Under the pieces are notes generated by a model. It did no database searches, was not told where the DNA came from, and saw only the letters and a program-made list of their open reading frames with translations. The translations under genes were made by a program, and so were the position numbers. 64,000 nucleotides of DNA from Candidatus Paralachnospira avium. Its GTDB lineage: Bacteria; Bacillota; Clostridia; Lachnospirales; Lachnospiraceae. The stretch is taken from assembly GCA_904420245.1 (NCBI GenBank), contig CAJFUL010000078.1:1-64000 (forward strand), in the 5' to 3' direction. Shown piece after piece: positions 15,891 to 24,147 of this stretch; positions within the stretch are counted from its first letter, which is position 1; each line of letters starts with the position of its first letter.

Positions 15891-16858
15891 TCCTCATGCC
15901 CCCATTCCTTTGTCATATCCGGCAGTCCTGCCGACTGCAGGATACGGTTCATAAGCTGCATAGTCTTTAACGCATCCTCGGCGCTGGTCAGCGGTTTTTC
16001 CCTGGTACGGCAGCAGTCGATAAAATGCCTGTCGCAGGCCCGGAAGCCAATGGCGTCCAGATAATTGGACCAGCCCTTGTGGAGAGGCGTAGAGTTTCTA
16101 ACCTCCTCATATTCTGGCCGGACAATGGTCAGTCTGTCAGGAGATTCCACGATCACCGTCTTGTTTTCACCGAACATTTCCACCCGCTCGTACCACTGGC
16201 CCGCCTCACGGCTGGCGCCGATCAGAGCCAGAGAACCGTTTTCAAATTCCAGCTGAGCCGTGCACACATCTTCATAAAAAGGATCGGTCCACCTGGCTCT
16301 GGCTGTCACCTCCGCACACTCTCCCAATATGTATCTCAGCATATCTACCATATGGATGGAGTTTTCCAGAGTAGCCCGGTACTCCTTGAATTCTCTGCAC
16401 TTATGAGCCAATACATAGTGGGGCGCCTTGTCCTTAAACTCAGCCATTCCTCTTTGGAAAACGGGAGAATACCTCCTGTTGAACGCCACCATCACCACCT
16501 GACCGGAATTTTGGGAGGCATCCGCCAGGAATTCACATTCTTCCATGGTGCTGGCCAGCGGTTTTTCCACTAGCACATCTAGTTTTGCTTCCAGCAAAGG
16601 GATCAAGTATTCCTTCCTGACCGTCTTCGGCGTCAGGAGCACTGCCGCATCCAGTCCCTGATCCAGAAATTCATCCAGATCCCTCACTGCCTTTCCCAGC
16701 CCAAACTGGCGGCAGGCATCCTCCGCCTTGGAATACGTCCGGTTCAAAACCGCCGCCACTTCCACGTCCTGAAAGGAGCTCAGGACCGGAAAATGGGCGG
16801 AGTAGGCAATGGAACCGGCCCCGATCACACCAATACGCAGCTTTTTCTGTTCACTCAT
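15887..16858 (-). CDS. Gfo/Idh/MocA family oxidoreductase
   Basis: This 323-residue NAD(P)-dependent oxidoreductase has a Rossmann motif GVIGAGSIA (10-18), the conserved EKP (98-100) and a catalytic-region His169 in NSIHMVD. The family oxidises sugar or inositol hydroxyls, often to a 3-keto form. It sits between the ABC transporter genes and a sugar-isomerase-like gene, which supports oxidation as an early step after uptake. The start has GAGGTG upstream. The substrate is unknown. Confidence 0.87.
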   Translation of the reverse strand: MSEQKKLRIGVIGAGSIAYSAHFPVLSSFQDVEVAAVLNRTYSKAEDACRQFGLGKAVRDLDEFLDQGLDAAVLLTPKTVRKEYLIPLLEAKLDVLVEKPLASTMEECEFLADASQNSGQVVMVAFNRRYSPVFQRGMAEFKDKAPHYVLAHKCREFKEYRATLENSIHMVDMLRYILGECAEVTARARWTDPFYEDVCTAQLEFENGSLALIGASREAGQWYERVEMFGENKTVIVESPDRLTIVRPEYEEVRNSTPLHKGWSNYLDAIGFRACDRHFIDCCRTREKPLTSAEDALKTMQLMNRILQSAGLPDMTKEWGHEE

Positions 16859-16872
16859 GTTTTCACCTCATT

Positions 16873-17577
16873 TTACTTTCCTAAATATGCTTTTTTGATA
16901 GAATCATCATTTTTCAGTTTTTTGGAAGGGCCCTGGGCTGCAATATGACCGTTTTCCAGCACATAAGTATAATCGGAAACCGACATGGCCTTGCTGGCGT
17001 TCTGCTCCACCAGAAGTATGGTGATGCCCTGCTTATTGATCTCCTTTATGATCTCAAACACCTGACTGACGATGATGGGCGCAAGACCCAGAGAAGGCTC
17101 ATCCAGCAAAAGCAGCTTCGGTTCCGCCATCAATCCTCTGGCAATGGCCAGCATCTGCTGCTCGCCTCCGGAAAGCGTTCCCGCCATCTGATTTCTGCGC
17201 TGTCCCAGGATAGGAAACAGCTCATACATCCCGGGAAGCTTCTTCCTGGCATCGGAAGCAGAAATCCGGCAGCCTCCCATGACCAGATTCTCCGTCACCG
17301 TGAGACCTGCAAAGACTCTCCGTCCCTCCGGCACTTGGACAATGCCGCTTCGGACGATCTTATGGGCCTTGGACGGAAGGAGCGTATCCTCCAGCCGTAT
17401 TTTCCCTTTTTCCTTTTTAATAACACCACTGACAGCATTCATCAGGGTACTTTTCCCGGCTCCGTTGGAACCGATGATGGAGACCACCGTTCCCTTTTCC
17501 ACCTGGATGGATACATCTGTCAGGGCCGTGATATGTCCATAGCTTACGGAAAGGTTTTCCACCTCAAAGAAACTCAT
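16873..17577 (-). CDS. Branched-chain-type ABC transporter ATPase (LivF-like)
   Basis: This 234-residue ATPase has Walker A GSNGAGKST (36-44), signature LSGGEQQ (135-141) and Walker B LLLLDEPS ending near 162. It lacks the long C-terminal extension of the LivG type, which marks it as LivF-like. It overlaps the LivG-like gene by 4 bases. With LivG it powers the importer made of LivH, LivM and the lipoprotein LivK. Confidence 0.9.
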   Translation of the reverse strand: MSFFEVENLSVSYGHITALTDVSIQVEKGTVVSIIGSNGAGKSTLMNAVSGVIKKEKGKIRLEDTLLPSKAHKIVRSGIVQVPEGRRVFAGLTVTENLVMGGCRISASDARKKLPGMYELFPILGQRRNQMAGTLSGGEQQMLAIARGLMAEPKLLLLDEPSLGLAPIIVSQVFEIIKEINKQGITILLVEQNASKAMSVSDYTYVLENGHIAAQGPSKKLKNDDSIKKAYLGK

Positions 17578-18341
17578 GTCAGATCCTCCTCTCCCAGATA
17601 GGCCTGGATCACTTCCGGATCGTTGACCACCTGCTCCGGAACCCCCTCTGTCAGAAGATCGCCGAAATTGATGACATAAATATATTCCGACAACTCATTG
17701 ACCACCTGCATCCTGTGTTCGATAAATAGTATCCCGAACCCGTATATCTCCCGCAGTTTCTGGACCAAGGCAATGAACGCATCGATCTCACTGGGATTCA
17801 GTCCGGCCGCCGGCTCATCCAGCATAAGGAGTTTTGGCTCATTGACAATGGCTCTGGCCAGCTCCACTCTCCTCTGAAGCCCATAGGGAAGGTTAAAAGG
17901 ACTTTCATCCCTGTACTGGGAAAGCCCCACCAGCTCCAGAGCCTCCATGGCCTTCGCCCGGTTCTTTTTCTCCGCCCTGTGCTTGGAAGGCAGATGGAGC
18001 ACCGCCGAAAAAAGATTGTACCTGGTGGTGGAATCCAAGGCCGTCATCACATTTTCCAATACTGTCAGCCCTTTAAACAAGCGGATATTTTGGAATGTCC
18101 TGGAAATCCCCAGCCGGGTGATCTTATACTGTTTCATTCCGGAGATACTCTGGCCATCCATCAGGATCTGGCCGGAATCAATGGGATAGATCCCGGAGAT
18201 CAGATTCAAGACCGTGGTCTTCCCGGCTCCGTTGGGCCCGATGATCCCGACGATCTGCCCCTTGTCCACTTTCAGGGAAACATCCTTCACTGCCTGTACG
18301 CCGCCGAAGCTTTTTTGAATATGTTTGATTTCCAGAAGCAT
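17574..18341 (-). CDS. Branched-chain-type ABC transporter ATPase (LivG-like)
   Basis: This 255-residue ATPase has Walker A GPNGAGKTT (35-43), a LivG-type insertion after Walker A and Walker B LLMLDEPAAG. The signature reads LPYGLQR in place of the usual LSxGxQR, which is common in LivG proteins. The C-terminal LTEGVPEQVVNDPEV box is typical of LivG. Its ends overlap the neighbouring LivM- and LivF-like genes. Confidence 0.9.
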   Translation of the reverse strand: MLLEIKHIQKSFGGVQAVKDVSLKVDKGQIVGIIGPNGAGKTTVLNLISGIYPIDSGQILMDGQSISGMKQYKITRLGISRTFQNIRLFKGLTVLENVMTALDSTTRYNLFSAVLHLPSKHRAEKKNRAKAMEALELVGLSQYRDESPFNLPYGLQRRVELARAIVNEPKLLMLDEPAAGLNPSEIDAFIALVQKLREIYGFGILFIEHRMQVVNELSEYIYVINFGDLLTEGVPEQVVNDPEVIQAYLGEEDLT

Positions 18342-19243
18342 TATTTCCCCTCCCTTTTCCGATGTGTTCTCACTTTAGCCGGGATCGCTGCGATGGCCCT
18401 TCCGATCTTGCGGAAAGTCTTCATATCCAGTTCCGTCTCGCCAAAGAGACCTTGGGGCCGGAAATTCACGATGATCAAAACGATCACGCAGTAGATCACT
18501 GTTCTCCATTCTGCTGAAAAGCGGAAAATCTCCTGTATCATCGTCAGGAATATCCCGGCAAAGACTGAACCGGTCAGAGAACTGACACCGCCGAAATACA
18601 CCATGATGATCCACATGGAAGACTGATCCCATCCAAAAGAAGCCGAATCCAGATAAGAAGTAGTATGAACATACAGGCAGCCCGCCAGGGCAGAAATGGC
18701 GCAGGCCAGGATGAAGACCAGAAGTTTTGTCCTGGCCACATCGATCCCCATGGAAGCCGCCGTCAGTTCATCCGCCTTGATGGCTATGCATTCCCTTCCG
18801 AATCTGGATTTCTTGAGCTGCCAGATTCCGGCTGTCACCAGGATCAGGATAATGACGATCATGGGTTTTGTGGTATATCTGGGGATCCCGCTCAGTCCCA
18901 GGGCCCCTCCGGTGATACTGGCCGCGTTGTTCAAAATGGCCACCAGAGCCTGACTGAATCCCAGGGTCACCACTGCCACATAATCCCTCCGGAGCCGGAT
19001 GACCGGGATCCCGATCAAGAATCCCAGAAAAGCGCCTACGATCATGGAGGCAGGAAGCGTCAGCCAGATGGAAAGTCCCAGATTTTTGGCCAGCATGGCC
19101 GCCGTATATCCTCCCACAGCCATAAAGGCTGCCTGGCCCATGGAAAACATGCCGGTCAGTCCTGTGATGATATAGACTCCCAGCATACCGATCACAATGA
19201 TAAACGCATTGTTTATCATATATGTCACATAGTATTCAAACAT
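18341..19243 (-). CDS. Branched-chain-type ABC permease (LivM-like)
   Basis: This roughly 300-residue permease has about 9-10 hydrophobic helices. It contains the LivM pattern GLTGMFSMGQAAFMAVGGY near the start and the ATP-ase coupling loop SRFGRECIAIKADELTAASMG. The ATG at 19243 follows AGGAGGGAGACC; a longer in-frame start at 19294 is less likely. It forms the membrane channel with the LivH-like protein encoded just upstream. Confidence 0.9.
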   Translation of the reverse strand: MFEYYVTYMINNAFIIVIGMLGVYIITGLTGMFSMGQAAFMAVGGYTAAMLAKNLGLSIWLTLPASMIVGAFLGFLIGIPVIRLRRDYVAVVTLGFSQALVAILNNAASITGGALGLSGIPRYTTKPMIVIILILVTAGIWQLKKSRFGRECIAIKADELTAASMGIDVARTKLLVFILACAISALAGCLYVHTTSYLDSASFGWDQSSMWIIMVYFGGVSSLTGSVFAGIFLTMIQEIFRFSAEWRTVIYCVIVLIIVNFRPQGLFGETELDMKTFRKIGRAIAAIPAKVRTHRKREGK

Positions 19244-19256
19244 GGTCTCCCTCCTC

Positions 19257-20144
19257 CTATGCTTTGTCTGATGTGAAGTTGCCTGCAAGTCCATTGGGGA
19301 ACAAAAGCAGGAAGATCATCATGAAGATAAAGGATCCCACTGGCTGGAGGGCCGATCCGATCCAGCTGGTCAAGAAAGTCTCTACGACCCCCAGCATAAG
19401 CGCCGCGAACAGAGAACCGTTGAGGCTTCCCAGACCTCCGATGACGGCCACCATAAAAGCCTTCACCGTATAAGTGGAGCCAAGGGTAGGAGACAGCACG
19501 GTCCTGGTCCCCACGAATACTCCGGCGATCCCCGCCAGAGCTCCGGCGATGAAAAAGGTGCTTAAGACGATCAGGTTCACATTCATCCCCATTAGGCTGG
19601 TGGCTCTGGTGTCCATGGACAGCGCACGCACGGCCACGCCCAGCCTGGTCTTCTTTAAGATCAGGACCAGCGCGATGATACACACCGCCGCCACCGCCAA
19701 CATAATGATATCCGCCACGTCGATGCTCAGGCCCAGTATGGTGATATAGCGGTTCATATTCTCAAAGAAATTGGGATAGGAATAGAAGATCCCGCCAAAC
19801 CGGATCGCCACCAAGTTCTGGAGCAGGAGCCCCATGGTAATGGCCGAGACAAACAGCAGCAAAAGCTGATTGCTCTTGAGCCGGATGCGGTGAAAACTGA
19901 CAAGCTCCACCAAAACATTCAAGGCTCCGCCGATCAACGCCGAAGCGATCAATGTCAGCCACAGATTTGCTCCGAAAATCTGGGTACAGAGCATACCGGC
20001 ATAAGCCGCGACCACCATGGTGCCGCCATGGGCAAAATTGGAAAACTTTAAGATACTGAAGATAAGCGCCCATCCCACTGCGATGATGGCATAGACTGCT
20101 CCGGTGGAAATACCGTTTACCAACAACTGTAAATAATACGTCAT
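19257..20144 (-). CDS. Branched-chain-type ABC permease (LivH-like)
   Basis: This 295-residue permease starts MTYYLQLLVNGISTGAVYAI, typical of LivH, and contains the coupling loop RLGVAVRALSMDTRATSLMG and the GGLGSLNGSLFAAL motif. An in-frame extension to 20273 runs through the hairpin upstream and is rejected. It is separated from livK by a GC-rich hairpin, a common arrangement that lets the binding protein be made in excess. Confidence 0.9.
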   Translation of the reverse strand: MTYYLQLLVNGISTGAVYAIIAVGWALIFSILKFSNFAHGGTMVVAAYAGMLCTQIFGANLWLTLIASALIGGALNVLVELVSFHRIRLKSNQLLLLFVSAITMGLLLQNLVAIRFGGIFYSYPNFFENMNRYITILGLSIDVADIIMLAVAAVCIIALVLILKKTRLGVAVRALSMDTRATSLMGMNVNLIVLSTFFIAGALAGIAGVFVGTRTVLSPTLGSTYTVKAFMVAVIGGLGSLNGSLFAALMLGVVETFLTSWIGSALQPVGSFIFMMIFLLLFPNGLAGNFTSDKA

Positions 20145-20188
20145 AATCTCCGTCCTTTTTCTAAATAGATCTCCGAAAGAGCGCAAAA

Positions 20189-20219
20189 GGGGCCGCCCGC
20201 CGGACTGGCAGGCGGCCCT
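20189..20219 (-). terminator. Attenuating hairpin between livK and livH
   Basis: GGGCCGCC-type arms (20189-20197 with 20211-20219) form a strong stem in the livK-livH gap, followed on the minus strand by CTTTTGCG. The T run is short, so it is more likely a partial terminator or mRNA-stabilising hairpin than a full stop. Confidence 0.55.
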
Positions 20220-20248
20220 CCTTCTGCTTGTTTCAAAAATCCGTACCT

Positions 20249-21502
20249 TTATTTCAGATAATCCGGGCTCCAACTCTCAAGGCCGATATACTCGCCATTT
20301 TCGATCTGGTAGATGAACACATCCAGTCCCAAAGGCATATGGGTCTCCGGATCCATGTTGAAATCATCGGTGATGACAGTATCCACACCGGACACTGTTT
20401 CCAGAGCATCCCGGATAGCATTCCGATCGGTGCTTCCCGCCGCTTGAGCTGCCGCCACGGCGATCAGGACCTGGTCATAACCGAGAGCCGTCTTGATGGT
20501 AGCTTCCTGGTTGAATTCTGCCATGCACTTTTCATTGAGTTCCTGGAAATCCGGCGTATCGTAGCTGCAGTTGGAAACAAAGTAAATGTTGCTGGCACTG
20601 GCTTCATCGGCACAGAGGGAAGCAAAAGGCGAAGAGAAATCCAGAGAACCAGTCTGGGGCACGTCAAATCCAAGCTGATTCTTCTGATTGGTAGAAACCG
20701 TCAGCGGCTGGGTAGGGTTTGCGTTGAAGATACAATCCGCTCCGGCGTTCTGAAGATTGGTGAGCTGAGTCTTCATATCCAGATCTGCCTGATTATTGTA
20801 CTCGATACCCACGATCTCCACTCCCGTTTCCTCACAATATTCAATAGCCGCATTGGCCTGAGATACGCAATAAGCATGGTCCTGCGCGATCAGGAATCCC
20901 ACTTTTTCGCAGCCCATTTTTTCCACCAGATAAGAAATGGCCTGTATTCCGGACTGAGCCGCCGACGGCTGCATCAGGAACATATAAGGATTCAAGGTAT
21001 CCAGATTCTCTCCCAGCATACATCTGGGATCGCCGAACTGTCCCATAAATGCCACTTCCAGTTCATTGGTGGTCTCTACACAGGCCAGAGCCACATTGGA
21101 AAGAGAGGGCCCTAAAACGATGGAGACATCATCCACCTGTACAAGTCTCTGCAGAGAGCTGATACCTTCGTTGGGGTCGGATTTACAGTCATAGGATACC
21201 AGCTCCAGCGTATAGGTAGTATCGCCGATGACTACTCCTCCAGCCTCATTGATATCCTTGACTGCCAGCTCAGAACCATTGACTGAAGCAATGCCCAGCA
21301 CAGAACCGCTTCCCGTCAGATCGTGGATAGCGCCGATCTTCAGTACTCCCGTTTTTTCTCCATCTCCGCCGCTCCCCGATTGACTTTCCGTTCCGGCACT
21401 CACGGTACCGGTTTCCGCTTCCGTCGTCCCATCCCCGGAACTTCCGCAGGCTGCCAGACAGAACATCGCTGCCGCCAAAAAAACCGCCAATACCTTTTTC
21501 AT
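20249..21502 (-). CDS. ABC substrate-binding lipoprotein (LivK-like)
   Basis: This 417-residue exported protein has a lipoprotein signal with lipobox LAACGSS, a Gly/Ser/Thr-rich linker and a type I periplasmic-binding fold (IGAIHDLTGSGSVLGIASVNG). It is the substrate receptor of the LivHMGF importer. Proteins of this fold bind amino acids, amides, urea, aromatic acids and other small polar molecules, so the ligand cannot be told. The ATG at 21502 has AAAGGAGG upstream. It is first in the transporter operon. Confidence 0.9.
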   Translation of the reverse strand: MKKVLAVFLAAAMFCLAACGSSGDGTTEAETGTVSAGTESQSGSGGDGEKTGVLKIGAIHDLTGSGSVLGIASVNGSELAVKDINEAGGVVIGDTTYTLELVSYDCKSDPNEGISSLQRLVQVDDVSIVLGPSLSNVALACVETTNELEVAFMGQFGDPRCMLGENLDTLNPYMFLMQPSAAQSGIQAISYLVEKMGCEKVGFLIAQDHAYCVSQANAAIEYCEETGVEIVGIEYNNQADLDMKTQLTNLQNAGADCIFNANPTQPLTVSTNQKNQLGFDVPQTGSLDFSSPFASLCADEASASNIYFVSNCSYDTPDFQELNEKCMAEFNQEATIKTALGYDQVLIAVAAAQAAGSTDRNAIRDALETVSGVDTVITDDFNMDPETHMPLGLDVFIYQIENGEYIGLESWSPDYLK

Positions 21503-21534
21503 GTTCTTTCCTCCTTTTGTTTTATCATTTTTAT

Positions 21535-21548
21535 GAAAACGATTTAAT
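21535..21548. promoter_or_regulatory. LacI-type operator candidate upstream of livK
   Basis: GAAAACGATTTAAT lies in the livK upstream region. It shares an AACG core and flanks with the palindromes at 21731-21743, 22438-22457 and 22643-22656. LacI-family operators are usually AT-rich dyads around a central CG. The likely binder is the LacI-type regulator at 22745-23758. Confidence 0.5.
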
Positions 21549-21696
21549 TTTATATTAACGAAAGTGTACCGAAAAAGCAACCCTTGTTATAACCAAATTT
21601 CTCATGTATTTTTTATATATTTTGCATAAAAATCCGGTATTTCATTGGGTTTAGTTGTTCTTTTTGTCACATTTTTGTTTCCGCCGCTTCCAATAA

Positions 21697-21729
21697 AAAT
21701 GGGCGGAAATTCGATTTTTCCGCCCATTT
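21697..21729 (-). terminator. Bidirectional terminator after the TIM-barrel gene
   Basis: AAATGGGCGGAAA (21697-21709) pairs perfectly with TTTCCGCCCATTT (21717-21729). A/T tracts on both sides make it a good terminator on either strand. It isolates the gene at 21760-22557 from the livK operon, which must therefore have its own promoter. Confidence 0.75.
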
Positions 21730-21730
21730 A

Positions 21731-21743
21731 ATTAAATCGTTTA
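21731..21743. promoter_or_regulatory. LacI-type operator candidate, inverted copy
   Basis: ATTAAATCGTTTA is the reverse complement of TAAACGATTTAAT and matches the site at 21535-21548 in inverted orientation about 190 bases away. Two inverted operators flanking the livK promoter region would suit DNA looping by a tetrameric or paired LacI regulator. Confidence 0.4.
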
Positions 21744-21759
21744 CATAATATTTTTATAT

Positions 21760-22557
21760 CTACACTTGATATCCAGCCGCTTTTGCACACTTTTTCAGAT
21801 ATTCACAGCTTCTGGCTGCCTCTTCCTCAAAGTCCTCATAATAAGTGGCTTCTACCGTCAGGATCCCATCATAACCTGAGTCATGCAGAGCCTCCAGATA
21901 CGGCTGATAATCAAATCCATCATCCGGAAGAGGAAACCTGCGCAGCTCTCCCTCCGGATGATCGATATGGGCATGGCGGATTTCTTTTTTAAAGCTGATA
22001 ATAGCATGGTACGGATCTCCTGTTTTATACATATGCCGCAGATCGCACATGATATGGCAGTTTTCTCTTTTCAGAGAGCGGGCAAAGTCCGCCGTCTCTC
22101 CTATGCGGTTCAGATAATTAGAATTGGCCGGCCCCAGCGGCTCTACCACCATTTCCAGGCTGTACTTCTGAAAAATGCAGCATATCTCTCCCACAAAGGC
22201 GGCCAATCTCTTCTCCGCCTCTTCCCTATCCTCACATCCTGCCGGTATGCTCCTGCATTTTCCAGCTCCGAAAGGAATCCTCTTCGCCCCCAGGCAAGCC
22301 GCTCTTTCCGCAGCTTTATCCACATACTCCAGCCACTTATCCCACAAAAACCCCGGTTCATGGATCCGGATGTCCAGGGGGAGCAGGCCGGAAAACACGT
22401 CAAACCGGAGCCCGGACCTCTCCGCCCTTCGTTCAAAATTTAAAAACGTTTTTAAATCCATTCCCATGATTTCTCCCAGATCCAACTCCGCCGTATTAAA
22501 TCCGGCCGTCTTGATCATTTCCATCTGCCCTATGTTCCCAAAGGCTCCCAAAAGCAT
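21760..22557 (-). CDS. Sugar phosphate isomerase/epimerase-like TIM barrel
   Basis: This 265-residue protein belongs to the same broad superfamily as the protein at 14994-15890 but is only distantly similar. It has the pattern MVVEPLG (metal Glu), IMCDLRHMY (Asp) and IRHAHIDHPEGE (His), ending with LTVEATYYED. These match the metal-ligand strands of xylose-isomerase-like barrels. The ATG at 22557 has GGAAAGGGGCGG upstream; a TTG at 22575 is possible. It sits alone between two terminators, next to the LacI regulator, and contains a perfect palindrome near its 5' end. Confidence 0.8.
   Translation of the reverse strand: MLLGAFGNIGQMEMIKTAGFNTAELDLGEIMGMDLKTFLNFERRAERSGLRFDVFSGLLPLDIRIHEPGFLWDKWLEYVDKAAERAACLGAKRIPFGAGKCRSIPAGCEDREEAEKRLAAFVGEICCIFQKYSLEMVVEPLGPANSNYLNRIGETADFARSLKRENCHIMCDLRHMYKTGDPYHAIISFKKEIRHAHIDHPEGELRRFPLPDDGFDYQPYLEALHDSGYDGILTVEATYYEDFEEEAARSCEYLKKCAKAAGYQV
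22438..22457. promoter_or_regulatory. Perfect 20-bp palindrome inside the TIM-barrel gene (candidate LacI operator)
   Basis: The sequence ATTTAAAAACGTTTTTAAAT is a perfect dyad around a central CG. It lies about 100-120 bases inside the coding region that starts at 22557. Perfect CG-centred dyads of this length are classic LacI-family operators, and intragenic operators near the 5' end are known for LacI itself. Confidence 0.6.
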
Positions 22558-22642
22558 AAAACCGCCCCTTTCCAATGTTTTTCCCCATTATAATATTGAG
22601 CTTCTATTTTTTGCAACAAAAAAATATCAAGCATTTGAAATA

Positions 22643-22656
22643 GAAAACGTTTTAAT
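22643..22656. promoter_or_regulatory. LacI-type operator candidate upstream of the TIM-barrel gene
   Basis: GAAAACGTTTTAAT contains the dyad AAAACGTTTT and lies 86 bases upstream of the start at 22557, where a promoter is expected. The pair with the intragenic palindrome is about 200 bases apart. Confidence 0.55.
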
Positions 22657-22700
22657 TCGCAAATATCCTTTTACCCATAAAAGAAATTCTTCTGCACAAT

Positions 22701-22726
22701 AAAAAGGATCCTGCTGTGCAGGACCC
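22701..22726 (-). terminator. Terminator after the LacI-type regulator gene
   Basis: On the minus strand, a stem formed by GGTCCTGC and GCAGGATCC with a 3-base loop is followed by TTTTTATTG, a standard intrinsic terminator 20-40 bases after the regulator stop. Confidence 0.75.
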
Positions 22727-22744
22727 TCAACATCCACTAACATT

Positions 22745-23758
22745 TTATTTTTTCTTATCCATCTTTACACTTCGGGTCGTCCCCCGGATCACGATCCTAT
22801 GCTGCAGGATCACGCCGCGGATGGACTGCTCTCGATTCTTGATCTGCCCGATCAGGAGCCTGGCTGACTCATCCCCCAGCTCCACCCTTGGCTGCGCCAC
22901 CGTCGTGATCTCCGGCAGTACCATCTGAGATACGTCCACATCATCAAAACCGATTATATCCACATCTTTTCCAATCCTGATCTTATGCTCCTTGAGCCAC
23001 CGCACAGCCCCCACCGCTCGAGTGTCCGACAGGGTACAGATGGCCGTAGGAGGATCCGGCAGACTCATCAGCTCTCCGCAGGCCCTGTATCCATCCTGAT
23101 GGCTGTATCCACAGACCCGCAGGTATTCCGGAGGCACCGGGAGGTGCGCCTCTTCCATTGCCTTGCGAAAACCGGCTTCCCGTTCCGGTTCATAGAGCCG
23201 CTCTTTGTAATTGCCGTTCATAAGAGCGATCTTTTTATGCCCCAGGGAAATCAGATAATTGGTCATATCATAGCATGCCTGCACATTGTCAATGCACACA
23301 TAATTGGCATTGACATCTCCTCCGCCCCTCCAGCAGGTAGCTACAAACGGATAATTCTGAGCGATCTGGTTGATCTCCCTGCTCCCGATGGTGGGAATGA
23401 AACTGGCCAGCCCGTCCACCTGTTTGGTAAACAAGATATCCAGATACTGTTTTTCCACCTCCGGATTTCGATTGGTGACCCCCAGAAGAGTACTGAATCC
23501 CTCCTGTCTGGCCCTGACTTCAAAGGCATTGACAATTTCAGAATAAAAAGAATTCTGAATGGTGGGAAGCAGGATCAGCAGCTTATTGCTGCGCTGGGTC
23601 CGCAGGCTCCGCCCCATGTAATTGGGCACATATCCGCTTTCCTCCACTGCCTTCATGACCCGCTCATGGGTCTTGGCGGCGACACTCTTGCCATTCAGGA
23701 CCCTTGAAACTGTAGCAGGTGAAACACCTGCCATTTCAGCAATGGTTTTGATATTCAT
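22745..23758 (-). CDS. LacI family transcriptional regulator
   Basis: This 337-residue regulator has an N-terminal LacI helix-turn-helix (MNIKTIAEMAGVSPATVSRV) and hinge, then a periplasmic-binding-type effector domain with the dimer motif SDTRAVGAVRWLKE and IIGFDDVDVSQM. The ATG at 23758 follows GGGGA. It is first on its strand ahead of the TIM-barrel and Liv cluster and is the obvious controller. The effector is probably the transported compound or a pathway intermediate; its identity is unknown. Confidence 0.9.
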   Translation of the reverse strand: MNIKTIAEMAGVSPATVSRVLNGKSVAAKTHERVMKAVEESGYVPNYMGRSLRTQRSNKLLILLPTIQNSFYSEIVNAFEVRARQEGFSTLLGVTNRNPEVEKQYLDILFTKQVDGLASFIPTIGSREINQIAQNYPFVATCWRGGGDVNANYVCIDNVQACYDMTNYLISLGHKKIALMNGNYKERLYEPEREAGFRKAMEEAHLPVPPEYLRVCGYSHQDGYRACGELMSLPDPPTAICTLSDTRAVGAVRWLKEHKIRIGKDVDIIGFDDVDVSQMVLPEITTVAQPRVELGDESARLLIGQIKNREQSIRGVILQHRIVIRGTTRSVKMDKKK

Positions 23759-23791
23759 TGATTTTTCCCCATTTCGGCTCATAGTAATTTT

Positions 23792-23821
23792 ATTTTATTC
23801 AACATGGCCGGGTAAAGTCAA
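23792..23821 (-). promoter_or_regulatory. Promoter of the LacI-type regulator gene
   Basis: On the minus strand, TTGACT (23816-23821) and TAAAAT (23792-23797) are 18 bases apart, 34 bases upstream of the start codon. Confidence 0.5.
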
Positions 23822-23933
23822 GCTTTAATATCATAGGCCGGTCCGGCCGGTCTGCTCCTTTTCAGTATATCACAAAATGGGGAAATCCGTCCATCTTCCT
23901 TATCCGCCGTATGCCGGAAGTTCCAGTACTTTC

Positions 23934-24038
23934 CTACGGTCCGTTGAGCCGGTATCCCGCGCCCCACACGTTCTCGATGAGCTTGGGAGCCTCTTCTAGT
24001 TTCTCCTCATCGAACACCATATCGAGTTTTTCCGCCAT
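23934..24038 (-). pseudogene. Remnant of a response-regulator winged helix
   Basis: A 34-codon frame ends LEEAPKLIENVWGAGYRLNG. This resembles the last strand and wing of OmpR/PhoB-type DNA-binding domains (PKLI.TVWGxGYRL). Nothing upstream in any frame continues the domain. It appears to be the surviving 3' end of a lost regulator. It shares the 23759-24147 gap with the LacI-type promoter; nothing else was recognised there. Confidence 0.5.
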
Positions 24039-24147
24039 GGCATCGCCTTCCCTTAAAGCCAGTCCCCTCCCATGGGAAAACAAAACCATTGACTTTTCCC
24101 GGGATCAAGTTTATGCTAGCCACAACTGACGGAAGGAGGCCTCTTAC

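Noticed and set aside
20145-20273. N-terminal extension of the LivH-like permease
   Set aside because: The extension is Arg-rich, runs through the hairpin at 20189-20219 and does not resemble the family; the ATG at 20144 gives the standard start.
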